From assembly GCF_008831285.2 (NCBI RefSeq), contig NC_045145.1, positions 16,862,802-16,926,801 of the forward strand: a DNA stretch of 64,000 nt, written 5' to 3'. This document shows positions 43,021-56,218 of this stretch, piece after piece. Position numbers and translations under genes: made by a program. Each line of letters starts with the position of its first letter. Within the stretch, counting starts at the first letter, position 1. The notes beneath the pieces were generated by a model, which made no database searches, had not been told where the DNA came from, and worked only from the letters and a program-made list of their open reading frames with translations. Origin of the DNA: Nymphaea colorata. Taxonomy: Eukaryota > Streptophyta > Magnoliopsida > Nymphaeales > Nymphaeaceae.

Positions 43021-43570
43021 TTTCATGAGTCTGTGTTTTTAAAGCAGGATCATGAACTAGTGTCCCATGAGTTTGTCTTCGTGCGTTCACAAAGTGTCCA
43101 TGTTGCCAAACAACTCCTCACTTTTGGTCACAGCTAACATACATGTTTTACCCTGCTATGATATTTAACCAGCGCTCGCCACAAAGAGTAGCACCAACCC
43201 TTTCTGGAAGAAGTTGTTGGGCAAGGTTTGAACATCAAAATCAGATGTATATTGTGACCAAAATAAAAGTGTGACTTCAAATGTATAATTTTGCAGTTGA
43301 TAGCTGAACACGACCATAGCTACTCAGAATAACTTTTGCATGCTAGGAGTGTGAAAAAATTGGATCCTATCTCCTGTTGGATCTGATCTAAATCTGCTCA
43401 TGCCAGATTCAGCAGCGTGCCAAAACCAAATCTGGGTTTATAAACATTCAGATTGATCAGTTGAGTCCATAGAGCGAAAATTAGACATGCTGGATCTTAA
43501 TTTCACACCCATATAATTTGACTTGGGATACAGACTCAGGTACATCTTTTCTTTTGGTTTACGTTGTTAT
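43021..43570. other. Intergenic, no gene seen
   Basis: AT-rich with no recognisable coding segment. Words such as TTGGATC and AAATCTG hint at decayed repeat of the kind at 44660. Confidence 0.4.
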
Positions 43571-43790
43571 TGTCGTAAGAGACATAGCATAACTGGTCAA
43601 GTTGGTGGTTGTCAGTTTGATTCCTTTTGGCGGTACTCCAGACGCTACTCTCGATCCAAGGGACTGCGAAAAATAAGGGGGTTTCAGCTTCTCATCTCAT
43701 CTAGTGGTGGGGTTCCCTCTCTCATACATGATAGGTAGATGTCTTTGGCGTCCTCTGGGATACATGAAATTCGAGACCCATGAACCGAAA
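43571..43790 (+). mobile_element. tRNA-derived SINE candidate
   Basis: TAGCATAACTGGTCAAGTTG (about 43585) fits a Pol III A box, and CAGTTTGATTCC (about 43612) a slightly degenerate B box, with the 25-35 bp spacing seen in plant SINE heads. The body follows with GGGTTCCCTCTCTCATAC and CCTCTGGGATAC. The 3' end and target-site duplication were not resolved. A free tRNA gene is excluded because no cloverleaf can be drawn. Confidence 0.5.
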
Positions 43791-44659
43791 GCAATATTGT
43801 AGACATAAATGATATTATAAGTTTGTATACAACCAACTTGCGTATACAATTGTCAAGAATTACATTTATAAAACTAAATCTAATGTACTTTGCGTCATCA
43901 ATTACGGTTATAAAACTAATTTTTCTGTGCATACTTCAAGTGGTGAATAGACAATCCAGATAAAATAATCAATCCTAGCGTGAATAGATTAAGCAAATGA
44001 GCTAAAGAGACATGATAAGGCAGTGCTGTCTACTTCAAACGGGACATGTCAATTAAGAAACAATAAGGAAATAATGCAACAAAATTAATTAAATCATCAG
44101 TCCGGCAGATCTTGTCCAAGACTGCTACGAAACCGCTAATTTTTTAAGAGAAGTAATTAGAGTTCGAACTTTTCGTGTCTCCCCCAGTTTCCTAAAACGC
44201 CAACAGATGAGGAAAATTAAATGACTATAAAGGAATCGTTGGATGTGAATCATGTGATTCATATTTATATTTAATAAATAAAAACTTTTGGAGAACATCA
44301 TTTGAAGGTGAAATTTTCAATACCATAAAAAGTCAATGGCTTTTCAGTGCATGAAATTTTGATGGGTCAAAAACTGAGTTTTATTTTTTAAAAACCTCGA
44401 TTTGTGGCAAGCAAATTCAGTCGACCCTATCCGTGATATTAAAACAAGCGGAATTATTTTTTTTTAGCCTATGCCGTTAAACTTAACTCCATGAAACCAT
44501 TATTTTTTCGGTTGAGGAACGCCATCTAACATTTTTCATATATTTATATGTGTGTTTATGTGTTGTGGGTATGCATGAAAAGTGAACCGTGCAAGCTACA
44601 CCATATATTATATGCTTACTTTGTCGAGTGGCTACTTAGGCACAAATGGTTGCAATTAG
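43791..44659. other. AT-rich intergenic, no gene seen
   Basis: No coding, RNA or repeat feature could be supported here apart from a B-box-like AGAGTTCGAACTT at about 44160, without a matching A box. Confidence 0.4.
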
Positions 44660-45080
44660 GGATGCCATTATGTCTGATTTGCATTGAATATTCGACTAAA
44701 TCGCTTTCAAAGAATCAGATATGAAAAAAAAAAAAATCCGATTGAGAAATCGGAAACAGGTTCGAATTTAAGAAATGTCATCCGATCGGATTCGGGTACA
44801 TATAAATATTTGATCAGATTCAAATACAGGTTCAGATCAGATCTATTTTTGAACAAATATCCTAAATCTAATGCTCTTAAATTTGAAAAATGGTAGTTCA
44901 AAATTTGGATTCAGATATGAATATAAAAATTGAATTCTGATCCGATTCGGATTGTGAAATAAGATTTTGGATTTCAGATATGATTTTTTTTATTTGAATC
45001 CGAATTCAAATCTAAATATGTGAAGATTCGAAAAAACAGACACACTTAACAATATATTCTATTCGAATCCGATCCATTAA
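44660..45080. repeat. GATTCGAATCCGA-rich dispersed repeat, copy A
   Basis: Contains many variants of (G)ATCCGATT, GATTCAGATATGA, TTCGAAT and ATTCGAATCCGATCC over about 420 bp. A segment starting CGATTGAGAAATCGGA and running to TTAAGAAATGTCATC recurs, diverged, at 47266. It behaves like a member of an interspersed repeat family. No ORF of interest. Confidence 0.55.
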
Positions 45081-47265
45081 CATGCCTGGTTGAAATGTTG
45101 ACGGACAAGTAAAAAAATTAAAAGTTCCTTCATGAAAGCACCATGTACTGTTGCTAAAAGTACGTGCCACAAACTGTTAAATGTGGCATAGGATAGATGA
45201 ATTCGTATATAGCCAGAACCAAACAAAACAAAAAAAAGTTGGCAGATCATGTTGTCCTTCATCAAATCTGAGCTTGTAGATGTGTTCATGGTGTCTTGTA
45301 TGAAGGTCGGCTTAACTCCTTCCAGTTGGAGATGAACAGATGGATATTTGAATGACGTTCTTTGAAAAGATATACAGGAGACTGCACATTACAGCTTCTA
45401 TTCGGTGTCCTACGCACCTTAATTAGCCCTTAATTGTTGCCTTCTTGTGGCATTTAACGGTGATGATAAGCCCCGGTGGAAAGAAGGGGCAAATAATTTT
45501 GGTTTTGCAGAAAAATCCAAAGAGGTCTTGAGCTCGGGCATTCTTCCAAACCTGCTTTTCGCACATGGGCGTTCTCATATTTCCTCTATTATTTCACAGC
45601 ACCTCAAATGGCTGCAAGAATTGCTCCATCTTCTTCAAATTTAACATGTAGTGGAGGACTTGTATTGGTTCTCTACCAATGACATTGAAAATTATAGTTT
45701 GTTTGTTTTTCTTTTTTTTTGGGGGTGAGGTATTTCTACTTAATTTTTGGCCTTTTAATTTGTGTAATTGTTGGAATTTCTTAAAAGTAATTAGAATTGG
45801 ACCGACGACCGTTAAAATAACATATTTATGAAACAGTAGTACATTCGTTGTTCCGTGAATCTGTCAAATTTTATAGTTAGATTCGTGAAACTAGTTTCAT
45901 ATACTGTTCCAGCTGCTAAGCATGCTCCTATGGACACAATAATATCAAAGAACTTGGTAGCAAAATCGTTAGATTTGATCTTAGTCGTGCAAAAGAATCA
46001 AACAAAATTGTATATGCTGCAGAAAAAAAACAACGAGCCGAAATTCATAATTGAAAAATGTGCACCCTTTATTCCTTTATGGGCTCTACTGATAGGTGTT
46101 TCATAATAAGAACGTAGTATGCATATAACATACATTCCTAAAACACAGTGTTTCTAAAAAACTGCATTCATTTTTCAGAAAATATGCATTGATGATATAT
46201 TCAGTGCTTAACTTTTGGTTATAGAAGCAACCTTCATAGCCCTACCATGTTTTGTAGAACAAGAAGCCCCAAAAAATATGTTTTCGAATAATACAATAAT
46301 TTTCTTATTAAATATATTCATAATATGGATTAAGCGAGAGGAGTATTTCATCTTACCACCCCAAGATGAAGATGAGAGCCGAAACCTCCACCTAACCCAT
46401 TGTCCAGCTAGGACCTGGGTCTTTCAGCAGCTTTACACTTAAAGAAAAAGTGCTATGAAAATTAAAGACCACTTATTAGACATGCTCGGCTAGTGAGAAA
46501 AGATAAAATGATGAGGATGCCCTTAATTTGTCAATTGAAGAACCCCTCATAGAAGGATATAAAAGGAAATTAGAAAAATAAAATTAAAAAAACAACTTCT
46601 TATTTTGCAAAAATACCCAAAATGCATCAAAATCCCTTTAGTACATATTTTTTTCTCAGCATTAAGCTAGTGAATGCTTAGGGGATGGGAGAAGGGTGGG
46701 GGCTTAAGCTCTCGGCTAGAAGATAGGTCGAAATACTCTTCTTACTCACCTGAAAGTGAGTTTCAGATAACAAGTTAAACTAATGAAGTCAAGTCCCAAC
46801 CCAAAGTAGGCTTCTTAGTTAGAGGAAAGGAAAGAGGAAGTGGAAGAACCCACTATAACTACAAATTCAACCATAGATGATGTTGAGGGGCTCGAGGAGA
46901 GAAGCATGTCCATGTTGGCCAAAAACTGAGTTGAGTGGTCATGATGTGGAATGCACATACATGAGATGATGTCGAGACACTTTTGCACAAGAAAGAGAAA
47001 CAACCCAAGTGGTCTGCTCCAATATTCGGAATGGGTCCCTGTATGTCCCAAATTCCATAAGCCAATGCTAACATCAATGGCAACTACTCCTTCCTTGATA
47101 TAACCATTCCAAAAGAATCCTATGTGGGTATGATCCCAAAATGATTTGGATCCAAAAGCTCTATAAAAGCTTCTCTCGACAATACCACGTGTTGCAGCAC
47201 TTCTTAAGTGGGTACAGTGCTCCACTTCAACGAATTTAAGTCATGAAAAGAAAGAATTTAACCAC
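45081..47265. other. Intergenic, no gene recognised
   Basis: A plus-strand open frame at 45447-45644 and a 136-codon minus-strand open frame at 47225-46815 have no recognised domain. The latter has a protein-like composition (GLWNLGHTGTHSEYW) and may be decayed transposon coding sequence. Confidence 0.35.
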
Positions 47266-47420
47266 CGATTAAGAAATTGGATCGTATTCGGTTTTAAGAA
47301 ATGACATCAGATTCGTTTTGAGATTGAATATTAAGTCTAAACACGGCCAATTGCATTTTTCTATGTCCAATATTCATACAGTTTGAAACTTAGTTTTTAT
47401 CTGATTGAATAATAAGCATT
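47266..47420. repeat. GATTCG-type dispersed repeat, copy B
   Basis: CGATTAAGAAATTGGATCG... TTAAGAAATGACATCAGATTCG aligns with the 44735-44800 part of copy A, with substitutions and small gaps. It shows the element is repeated at least twice in this window. Confidence 0.5.
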
Positions 47421-47899
47421 AAAACACGACGCAATGAAACGTATAAACATTTTTTTTTACTTTTTCTCACAGAGCCGTAACTTGCCACTCTTTCTTATAG
47501 TAGGAGCTATGCTACAAGTTGTTAAATCTTTCATCAAAATCTATTATTTTTGTCAGATAATAAGTAATTTCTGGCAGTTCTTGAAACAAACATCAAAAGA
47601 GCTACCAAACACAATATTTTCTCTTCATGCCAACTTTGACAGCAAAATGGTAGCCCACCTACCTCCATAAATTTCATTTTTTAGGCAAAATTTCCATGCT
47701 TTCTAGTTAAAGGAAGGAAATAACTTTCATATAACGCTTAACTTACAACAGGTGAGGTGATTACCTTTTTTAAGGCTTTGAGTGACCAGCTGCCGGTGCC
47801 AATAATGAACTCACGCATCGCCATGTGCATTCTTATGTAAATACAAACTCTAAGCCAATGAGCACATCTTCCTAGTAAGAGGACAGCATGAAGATAATG

Positions 47900-48130
47900 G
47901 AGTCGCATTGTCCCACTGTGCAACCAAATAGTCCAAGCTTTTTATCTTGCCTGTACAAGATCAGGAATACACTGACTTGCACAAGGAAAGTTACTGAAAG
48001 CGATTCTGGAGAAACTTTGCCAATGGCAGCAAGCATTCGTGGAGTCATTTTCTTCTAAACCCCAACGCGATGTAGGGTTCATTTTCGTTTGGCTCGGTGC
48101 ATGGTGCCCCTATCAATGCTTTTATAAGAG
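47900..48130 (-). other. TATA box followed by overlapping short ORFs
   Basis: On the minus strand TTATAAAAGC (about 48128-48119) is followed within about 50 bases by ATGs. One frame starts MNPTSRWGLEEN and gives a 46-residue peptide with four Cys. Another starts MTPRMLAAIGKVSP and runs 58 residues. Neither matches a family I know. Coding status is uncertain. Confidence 0.2.
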
Positions 48131-50820
48131 AATTTAGGTGCCATCTTTTCGCTAGCTCTCTATGATTATTATCTATCTAGCTCTCTATGATTATTATTTA
48201 ACATTTTTTTTTCTTATATCATCGAATTAAAATGTATGTTTAGTAACTAAAATAACTAAAGACTTTTTACGTCCTTGTATCTTACCTTAAAAAAATTTTG
48301 GTGTAACGACAGTACATACAAAAGAATAAGGTATCATTTGGATGACACAATAAAAAGTAAATTTTGTTAAAACTTGGTTTTCTAGTCATTTTCTGAAACT
48401 TGGTTTGCAGATTTAGGTGGCATACCTAAAACGATGTTTATTTTTTTTTCGCAAAAAAAAAAAAGAATGAATTTTGTAGTAGACTACAATCATCAGACCC
48501 TACGTACCAAGTTCCAAATCCAATTGGTGGCAAAAATAATTAATTCATTCAACGGCCGCAGTGCTGCACGTCATATACTATTCATGATTATACTAAAAGT
48601 TTCTTAATTTTAATATGCATGTATCTATTCTACTTATCGCTTATAAAATGTCAATGTCAGCTGAGATGCTTAATGCGCTAACTAATTGAATTGGCAGCCT
48701 AATTCATCTACTTGATTCAACTTTTGAATTTTAGAGCACTGCGCATACTGACTGCTTTAAATACAACCGGTCAGTTAGGTCCACTTTCTTCTTTAGCGTA
48801 TGTTCAATGGCCGGGGAAAAATATTTTAGTTTCACAATTGGAGCAACCCACTCAAACATGAGAATGGGAATCACGAGAGACTACGTCAAAATTTCCTCCC
48901 AAATCATCACATCCCTATGAGCCATCGTCAAATGGACTATGTGTAAGGAAGCACTGTTTCAAGATACCTTAGTAAATCCTCTCATCTACATGTGACTCAA
49001 ATCTGTTGGGATCTTGATCAATAAAAATTAAAAATCCACCGTCATAAGCACTGCTACAAATATCATGAACTGTAGTTGTACCATGGAGTACTGTTGTGTG
49101 TGTGACGACTGCTTTTCAATCGATGTTTTTTGAATTTTTAACTATTCAGCAACTTCTCATGCGTTATATACTTCATAGAAAGTCCTTGAGAGTTTCCGGT
49201 GCTTATTATTTTTCGGGGTTGTCTTTCACAAATGAAAGCAGCATGATCAAAGTGGAACATCTAAACTTATATGATTAAAAAAAAAGCGTGAAATCCAACG
49301 TAACAGGGACACATTATTAGAAGGAGGGTTTACAATCGATGGGCTTAACAAATTTTCTTTTCACCTCACATGAATCCAAATCTGTACATTGATGTCCACG
49401 TTTGTGTGCTACTTTAGTATAATGCATTTTTGGCAGTGAATAATTTGGAAGAAAGAGTGGGAAACAGGGGAGGGCACATCCAAGGAAATGAGGTGACGGC
49501 CTTTCGACATCGATGCCTGGTGCTTGTTGGAAAGCGCTCTCCCTACGCTTTAGTTGGCCGACCGCCACCGTCGTGACGCGAGGCCTGGTGGACCACCGCG
49601 TGAACCCCACATGTCTTCTTCTTCTTCTTCTTCTTCTTCTCCTTCTCCTTCCTCACTCCCCCCACGCCCGCCATCACAGGCGACGCCATTCCTCTGCTGA
49701 AAATTGGAGAGTGGGTGGGACCAAATCCTTTACTTCCCTTTCAACACGTCTACAATAAATATCACCCCTCTCTGCATAACCTAACCCCCACCAAGTTGAC
49801 TTATATCGCCATTTCTATCTTTTGCCGTTTGTTTTAATTAGCATGATAATGTTGGATTAGTGAATTCTACAATCATACAAATAATTAAAAATTTAAAATC
49901 TATCGTTGAAATCACTGTGAATATATCATTAAAAGCTGTCTAGTGTATTACATATGTGATGGCTGTTTTTAGTGACAGATTTTCAATGCTTAGCTGTCTG
50001 GCAGTGGGCAGTAAAAAACTTCCTTGGAGTACAAAGATGCGATCGTTTAAATTTTTGTTCGGCCATGGGAGGAGGATAAATTAATGTCAGGGGTTTCTAG
50101 CGAGATCTTTAAATGCTATATTTAAGAGGCCGTTTGAATGACGGTCGACACTGAGTTTGTTAAACGTTCGTTTTTGACAAAACAATAAACAGCAAGGTTT
50201 TCTTCATAAGAGGATGTTTCGTGAAGGCATAATTTGTTGTGCAAAGACAAATACGTCGCTAAGTAAACTACGCGGTTCATGTTATTAATTACCACACTAG
50301 TTATAATGTTTAAGATGATGGGATTAATAGCAATATCAAGCCGTTCAGGAGATGAAGATCCGGTTGGCGTCTTGGTGCAGACTGATTTGCATCTCTCTTC
50401 ACGAGCCGGCATCGGTTTTCATATTTAACAACATCACAGTTTCGTCTGAAATTTCTCAAAGGTTGATTGATGTCCTCTCAAAAATATGACAACGATGATA
50501 TCTTGGCTGTTCCGACACTATCATTATTCTCATTTTTTATACATTTTTTGTTGTTGTAAAATATCTTGTAAAAAAAGTTTGAATCGTGAATTTATTTTCT
50601 CAGACAGAAAATCTTCGCACGGTCTGATGCTTAGTCAAAGTCTCGTCATCATGCCTGATTTTGTCGGTAAATTTAGATCTCACAATAAATTAGGAGGGCT
50701 AGTTTTTCTAGGAAAATCCCAGAAAATATTAAACAAATGAGATTTAAAATGAAGAAAAAAGTACAAACATTTAAAGGAGCTTCGACCAACGTCTTAAAAT
50801 ATAAGCAACATATATAAGTT
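48131..50820. other. Intergenic, no gene recognised
   Basis: There is a direct repeat of CTAGCTCTCTATGATTATTAT at about 48150-48200 and a (TTC)n tract at about 49616-49650. A GC-richer patch at 49440-49700 has a 97-codon minus-strand open frame without recognisable content. Confidence 0.4.
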
Positions 50821-50929
50821 CTAAAGTTCTTGTTGACAATTAATTTTCTCTCTCTCTTTCTCTATGATAATAATAATAACAACAATAATAAACTGCATAC
50901 GCGTGTACCGGGATCCTATGTTGGCCGTG

Positions 50930-51750
50930 CGGGCTATAGTGCACCATTCGTCCCCGTTTTCTTTTCCCTTTCTATCGGTATATATGCTTTTCGAACGGGG
51001 ACAAGAGAGACGCCCCTCGATCGAGAGTCTGGAAAGTGAGACAGAAAAGCTATAAGAGAGTCCACGGCTACAGTGAGTGCCTGTCTGTGGGGCGCTACGG
51101 CCTTCTCACCTTGTCTGAAGTTGGTTTCTCGTCGCCGGAATACCGCTACTCAAAGTTGGTCAGTGCATGGAGGTTTTGTTTAGAATCTTGTTCTCTTAAT
51201 ATATTGGGCAAAGCATCGCTTCACGCCTTGTGTTTCTTTTTACTCAAATCAGGACGCCGCGAAGATTCCAATAAGGAAGAAAGGAGGAAGTGGACGCAAA
51301 AGCCATCTTGTTTTGCTGCTCCCGACAGAAACCAACTTATGGTAACGGCGGCTTTCCGACGAGGGAAGTGTCGCGGGGAAGCGCTCCGTCGTGCAAATTT
51401 GGCGTCTGGGTTCCTGCATGGACGGTCGAAGTAGCGACGAGTCATTTGGTTCCTTTTGAGCGGCAGTTCGTGGAACAGGTGGTTTTCCGAGGCGGGGAGC
51501 TGCGTCTAGGAGGTATTCCGGTCGAACCCCATAACTATATGCCTTTTGGTAGTTGGGCTGGTGCATGGTGGGTGAACTCCGCAAGTAGGGGCTGATCATG
51601 GGTGCCACAGACAAGGCTTCTCTGTCGCCTCAAAAGCGGTTTTCCGGCGCCGGAATTTGAAGCGCTTGTCCAAGTCCGTGAGGATCCAAAGCAGCAGGAG
51701 TTGGCTTATTGGCGTAGCCAGCAGTTACTTGAAAGGTATCCTCATTCCTT
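50930..51750 (+). other. GC-rich island that looks like a promoter and first exons
   Basis: TATATATGC at about 50978 is followed by GC-rich sequence with several overlapping open frames (51036-51434, 51290-51595 on plus; 51614-51249 on minus) and a possible exon end AAG|GTATCC at about 51735. None of the translations resembles a known family and all frames break. It may be the 5' part of a non-coding RNA gene, a decayed gene, or a transposon fragment. Confidence 0.25.
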
Positions 51751-54700
51751 TCTGCCTCTCTGTGTTTTTTTTTAGTTCAATTCTGTTTGTTTTAACTTTA
51801 AATAATTTTCTCCTCAGCTCTGCATTGGTACTTGGTAGTTGCTACTTGTATATTTTTTAACATAAAAAAGTAAGGAAATCATAGATATGTGTGCGCGTGT
51901 GTGTGTGTTTGCGTGCGTCACATTTTTATATTCATTATTTAAATTTGAAAATGGATTTGTACATGGGTACGCCCATGACATGAATTAAAAAATTGGATAC
52001 GATTAAATAAATTTTCCCACATGCCAAACCTCAAAAATCTGCGACTAAAAAGGGGCAAATCTTTCGTCATGATGTGGTTGGATACCAAAAGGCGCGTCTA
52101 AATTAATCTTCTCGAATAAAAACAGCCCTTTCTTTGGATACCGCCATGCATCTGATAGGGGCATTCATGCACATGTCCTACCAGAACATATATATATATA
52201 TATATGAAATGTTTGCCCTACAGTTCGTTGGATCAACCCACTTTCTTCGCTTGTTTGTTTTTTAAGATGAGAATGTGTTGCATCAAACAAAAGCAAAAAA
52301 AGGAAAAGAAAGAAAGGGTTGCATCAATCAACTTATTCCCCAAAGACCAAATATGCTATATACTATGCTTCCCCACATAATAATGTCTGGGGAAGTTGGT
52401 ATGCGAAAAGTCTAAGTACAGCATCCTAAAAATTTTATGATCCTCGTTGGATGCATTGGCTGCTTTGGCATTTAGTTTAGGTTTGGTTTCTATGATATGG
52501 ATATATGCGTTTGGATAGTCTTCTCTATGCGCGTGCTGATCTCTACATAATGATAAGGTTACTGTGGGGAAGAAAAAAAAGCTTATCTGTCATGATGTTT
52601 AAGCCTATTACCTAGGTGGGAAGATACTATTAGGAAATATGTGGGGATGTTCTTAAGTGGCGTTTGGCAACAAGAACACTAACATAATATTTCATGAATC
52701 TGACTTATATTTATGGAACATTATGTTTGTTGTGTTACCGAATAATCCCCATAGATTTCTTTCTAGTTTTCTAGAAGTTATTTTTTTTTTGTTCTTAATA
52801 GTTTGAGGAAACGAAATTCATTGAAAACGATGGTCATGTATGTCAAGCAATTGCCATAGTGTCACTGCATCGGGTCATTGTGTGTCGTCTATTTTTTTTT
52901 CTCTTTCTTGGGCGCACATGAGTTCTCTACATTAATGGAGTCGTTTATTTGATGAAAGCGCATTTTCGTGGGCTACATCATCACCTTCCTTATGATCCTA
53001 CCAGTTACTTCCTAATGATCCTGTATCAAACCCATTTCTACTTGTTCCCTCTCCCCATTATCAGCAGGCTCAGGAAAATACTCGTTCCCCGTGGGAAACA
53101 GCAATGTGTGCTTTCCTGCAAGCATAAATGAAACATTCCATGCCAGCATAAAGCAGCCGGCCAATGGTGCAGAAGATCTAATTGTCCCCCAGTTTTCTAG
53201 CAGCAGATCGCCTTTTTCATACGAATTCCCAGTGGAAACAGCACGAGTGGTGCTTTTTGTAGGTACATCTTCTTTCCTAAGAAAGCGCCCCTCGTTTTCC
53301 CAGTGCCAACCAAACAGGTCCCAAGTCACATCTACTGGCAACATTTACCATCAACTATTGGCGTTCTGTAACATGGATTCTTTTTCCTTCCCATTCAAAA
53401 CAGGAGAAAGAGAGAGTGTGTCGTCCGCTGTCATAAAAATGACCTCCTCTCTATTCCCAGTACTGCTTCCCTTGGAAGTCAAAAAATTCGTGTAGTACTT
53501 GCTGCCTTTGGTTCTCTTACCCTCTTTCTTCGTGCTGTTGAGCAGACAAACCTTCCTTCTCTTAAAAGTTTCTGCTTTTCCATCATTCTCACACGCAAAG
53601 CAATTTGAAAAGGAAGCATCTGAAGTAATGTCAAAAATGGACCACTGACCTAAAAGTATTCCACTTGCACAGATGCAGGACATATATACTTCAGGTTGGG
53701 CAATTGCCCACAAAATTTGATTGGAGCTCCATGTTTTCTTTTACTCTTGTACCTACCATTCCGTGAATACAATGATACAGCTGGTGTTGTGGTGGTGTAG
53801 CCTGTTAACTAAAACTCAAAACAAGCTAGATTACCACTGGCAAGCACTCACAAGTCTGCTTCTTGGTAGGGCTGCAGGAGTTGAGGTCAAGTGATATAAC
53901 AAGTAAAGTCTAGGTAGTCTTGGCTCCTTTGAGCTCCATTAAATTAATTAGACTAAGCTGGTTGAATGTGCATATATAATGAGCGTTTCCTACTGTTGTC
54001 GCATGAAACTCATGGTTCTACTATGTATGATTAAAAGAGAGATGAGCCGAGCTTTATATAGATCAAGCTGTGAACCAAGTTGCAGTTGGCTCAATCTCAG
54101 CTTGTGAGGAGCCCTAGTTTTTGGTGCTTCTGGTGTGAAACACCTTTATCTTTAGGTAATTTGGGCTTAGGGTTCTGTACTCAGATTAGCATTAATGAAT
54201 TTTTTGTTGACCGCTGAATGTGGCAATGAAGTTGAAAGGCATAAGGCTGATGGGACATGATTAGTTCGAATTTATGGTAGATGCCCAGCCCTTTGCTACA
54301 AGGTTGAGGCTGAGAATACTATCTCAACTCGCAAAAAAGGGAGCTACAAGGGCATTTTCATATATATGGTTTACCTGTACGAAGTCATCATGAGATTTCC
54401 CTGTTGAGTTATACACCAAGAAAGAGAACGAGGAAAGAAACCAAGGATAAAGTTTGGGGGAGAAACTTTACTTGCTACTAGTGAAAGGTTTTGGCTAAAG
54501 ATGCAATGGGTTTCTGGGGGTTGGGTAAAGATATCACTTGGACCACTTGTGAATTAATATAAATTGTGCGGACTCTGCAAATCGATTGCCTCATGTTAGT
54601 GTCCTTCTCATAGGGCTTGGTGGTCTGGGACTCACCCTAATTTGAAATAAGAGATTATAAGCTAGTTTGAACTGAAAAGTTTAACTGATTTTGTTTGTTT

Positions 54701-56218
54701 TTTTTTCTATATTACAGTTTCTGACATACCCATCTTCTCTTCCAACCTAAAGCGCAAAAACACAAGGCCATATTCGTTATAGTCCTCTTTAACAAATTTT
54801 CTTCCTTCTGTTAATGGATTTGGTTGGTAGGGATGAGACCTTCTCACACTCCCGAGATCAAGAAGAAGAAGAAGAACAGAAAAAAGACAGAAGGGTTAAT
54901 TTATGTAGTTGGAATATACTATTAGTCTTCCTACATCTACAGCTGTACTGAATCTCCATTATTTCGAACCAGACAAATATAAGAGATGTTAGCCCTCTTC
55001 AACGTGGAATTTAAGGCAACACCGCACAAAAAATGACAATACGAAGTGTTCATCCTACTTTACCATATGAAGACCCGCCCTCTTCACATTCACATTCACA
55101 CACACACACACACACACACATAAGGAGTGGACTGTATAGAAGCGTACATCCAAATTGGATAAAGAATCCAATACCATGGTCCAGGATGGATCCACTCATT
55201 CCTTGTCCTATATAGTGAGCAACAGACCCCATGAGGTGTCTCTATATGTGCATTGATGGTCACCCAACATAGGGCCTTTGCTCCAATGTCTTCATATCAT
55301 TGAACAACTACAAGAGGCAACCTACTTAGGTCGCCAAACCCCATGGCACTGTAGGGGCACTGCTTGTCCCCCCATTATTATGGCTCTGCCACTACAGAAA
55401 AGCATACTGTATCTTGTCCATGCATGCCACTCCCCCCCATCACATTTTAGCCAATTCACTAACTCTGAAAACAACCACACTATCATCCAATCGTACATAT
55501 ATGACTTCTTGTCCCTGGATTTTGATGGGGAGAAGATCTCTCGTCTCCTCCACTTTTGTACTTTGATTGTTTTCTTAGGAAGCTTCAGATTGCTCCATGT
55601 AATCGCGCTTTGGCATTACTTTGCATTTATTTATTTTGTTTCTGCTTGCTGCTTTTCAGTATATATATATATATATATATATATATTAGGACCTTTGAGT
55701 CATGAAGCTGCATCATATTATTTTCTACCTTCTGGGTACTGGGTAGTCGAGAAAATTTCTCTTGATTTCTTTCTACGTCTTATTAATTAAAAGGCAAGAG
55801 TTTGATGTAAGTTCCTGTTTTTCTATTCTCATCCAGGAGTACTGCAATCAGGTTCGACCTTACAGTGAGGGATCCGCGCGCGTTGTTTTTCGAGCTTAAT
55901 AAGCTGCTTTCTTGCCAGGTATGCGTCTCAGATTTGGTAGTAAAAAAAAAGTGACTTTTCTACAAGCTTACATAAGAGATCTTAATTTCCTTACATATAT
56001 CATAACCGCTCTATGATACTTTTCTTTCGTTTTCATCTTGTTACTGTATTTTTTGAGCATAGGACTCCACGTTGAGATGCTTCAACTCTAACCTGCCATT
56101 CATCAGGTAGAGGGGGAGTCCCATTCTGGCTATAGTTTCTGCCTAATCAAGCGTGCAGACTTGAGAAGCCCGGCACTGACATATAAAGAGGAACTCTGAT
56201 ATTAACGAGAAGGCAGCA
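51751..56218. other. Intergenic and promoter side of the NPH3 gene, no other gene seen
   Basis: Contains a (TA)n at about 52190-52205, (CA)n at 55096-55120 and (TA)n at 55662-55686. Open frames at 53012-53713 and 55278-55790 have no recognisable motifs. The last few hundred bases before 56219 are probably promoter and leader. An ACATATAAAGAG TATA-like word is at about 56180. Confidence 0.4.

Noticed and set aside
43571-43640. Genuine tRNA gene
   Set aside because: A and B box words are present but no acceptor stem or anticodon arm can be formed.
46815-47225. Autonomous transposon polyprotein
   Set aside because: Composition is protein-like, but no integrase, RT or gag motif could be identified, so no mobile element is called.
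51249-51614. 121-codon minus-strand open frame
   Set aside because: All strands of this GC-rich island have open frames and none has recognisable motifs, so no protein gene is called.
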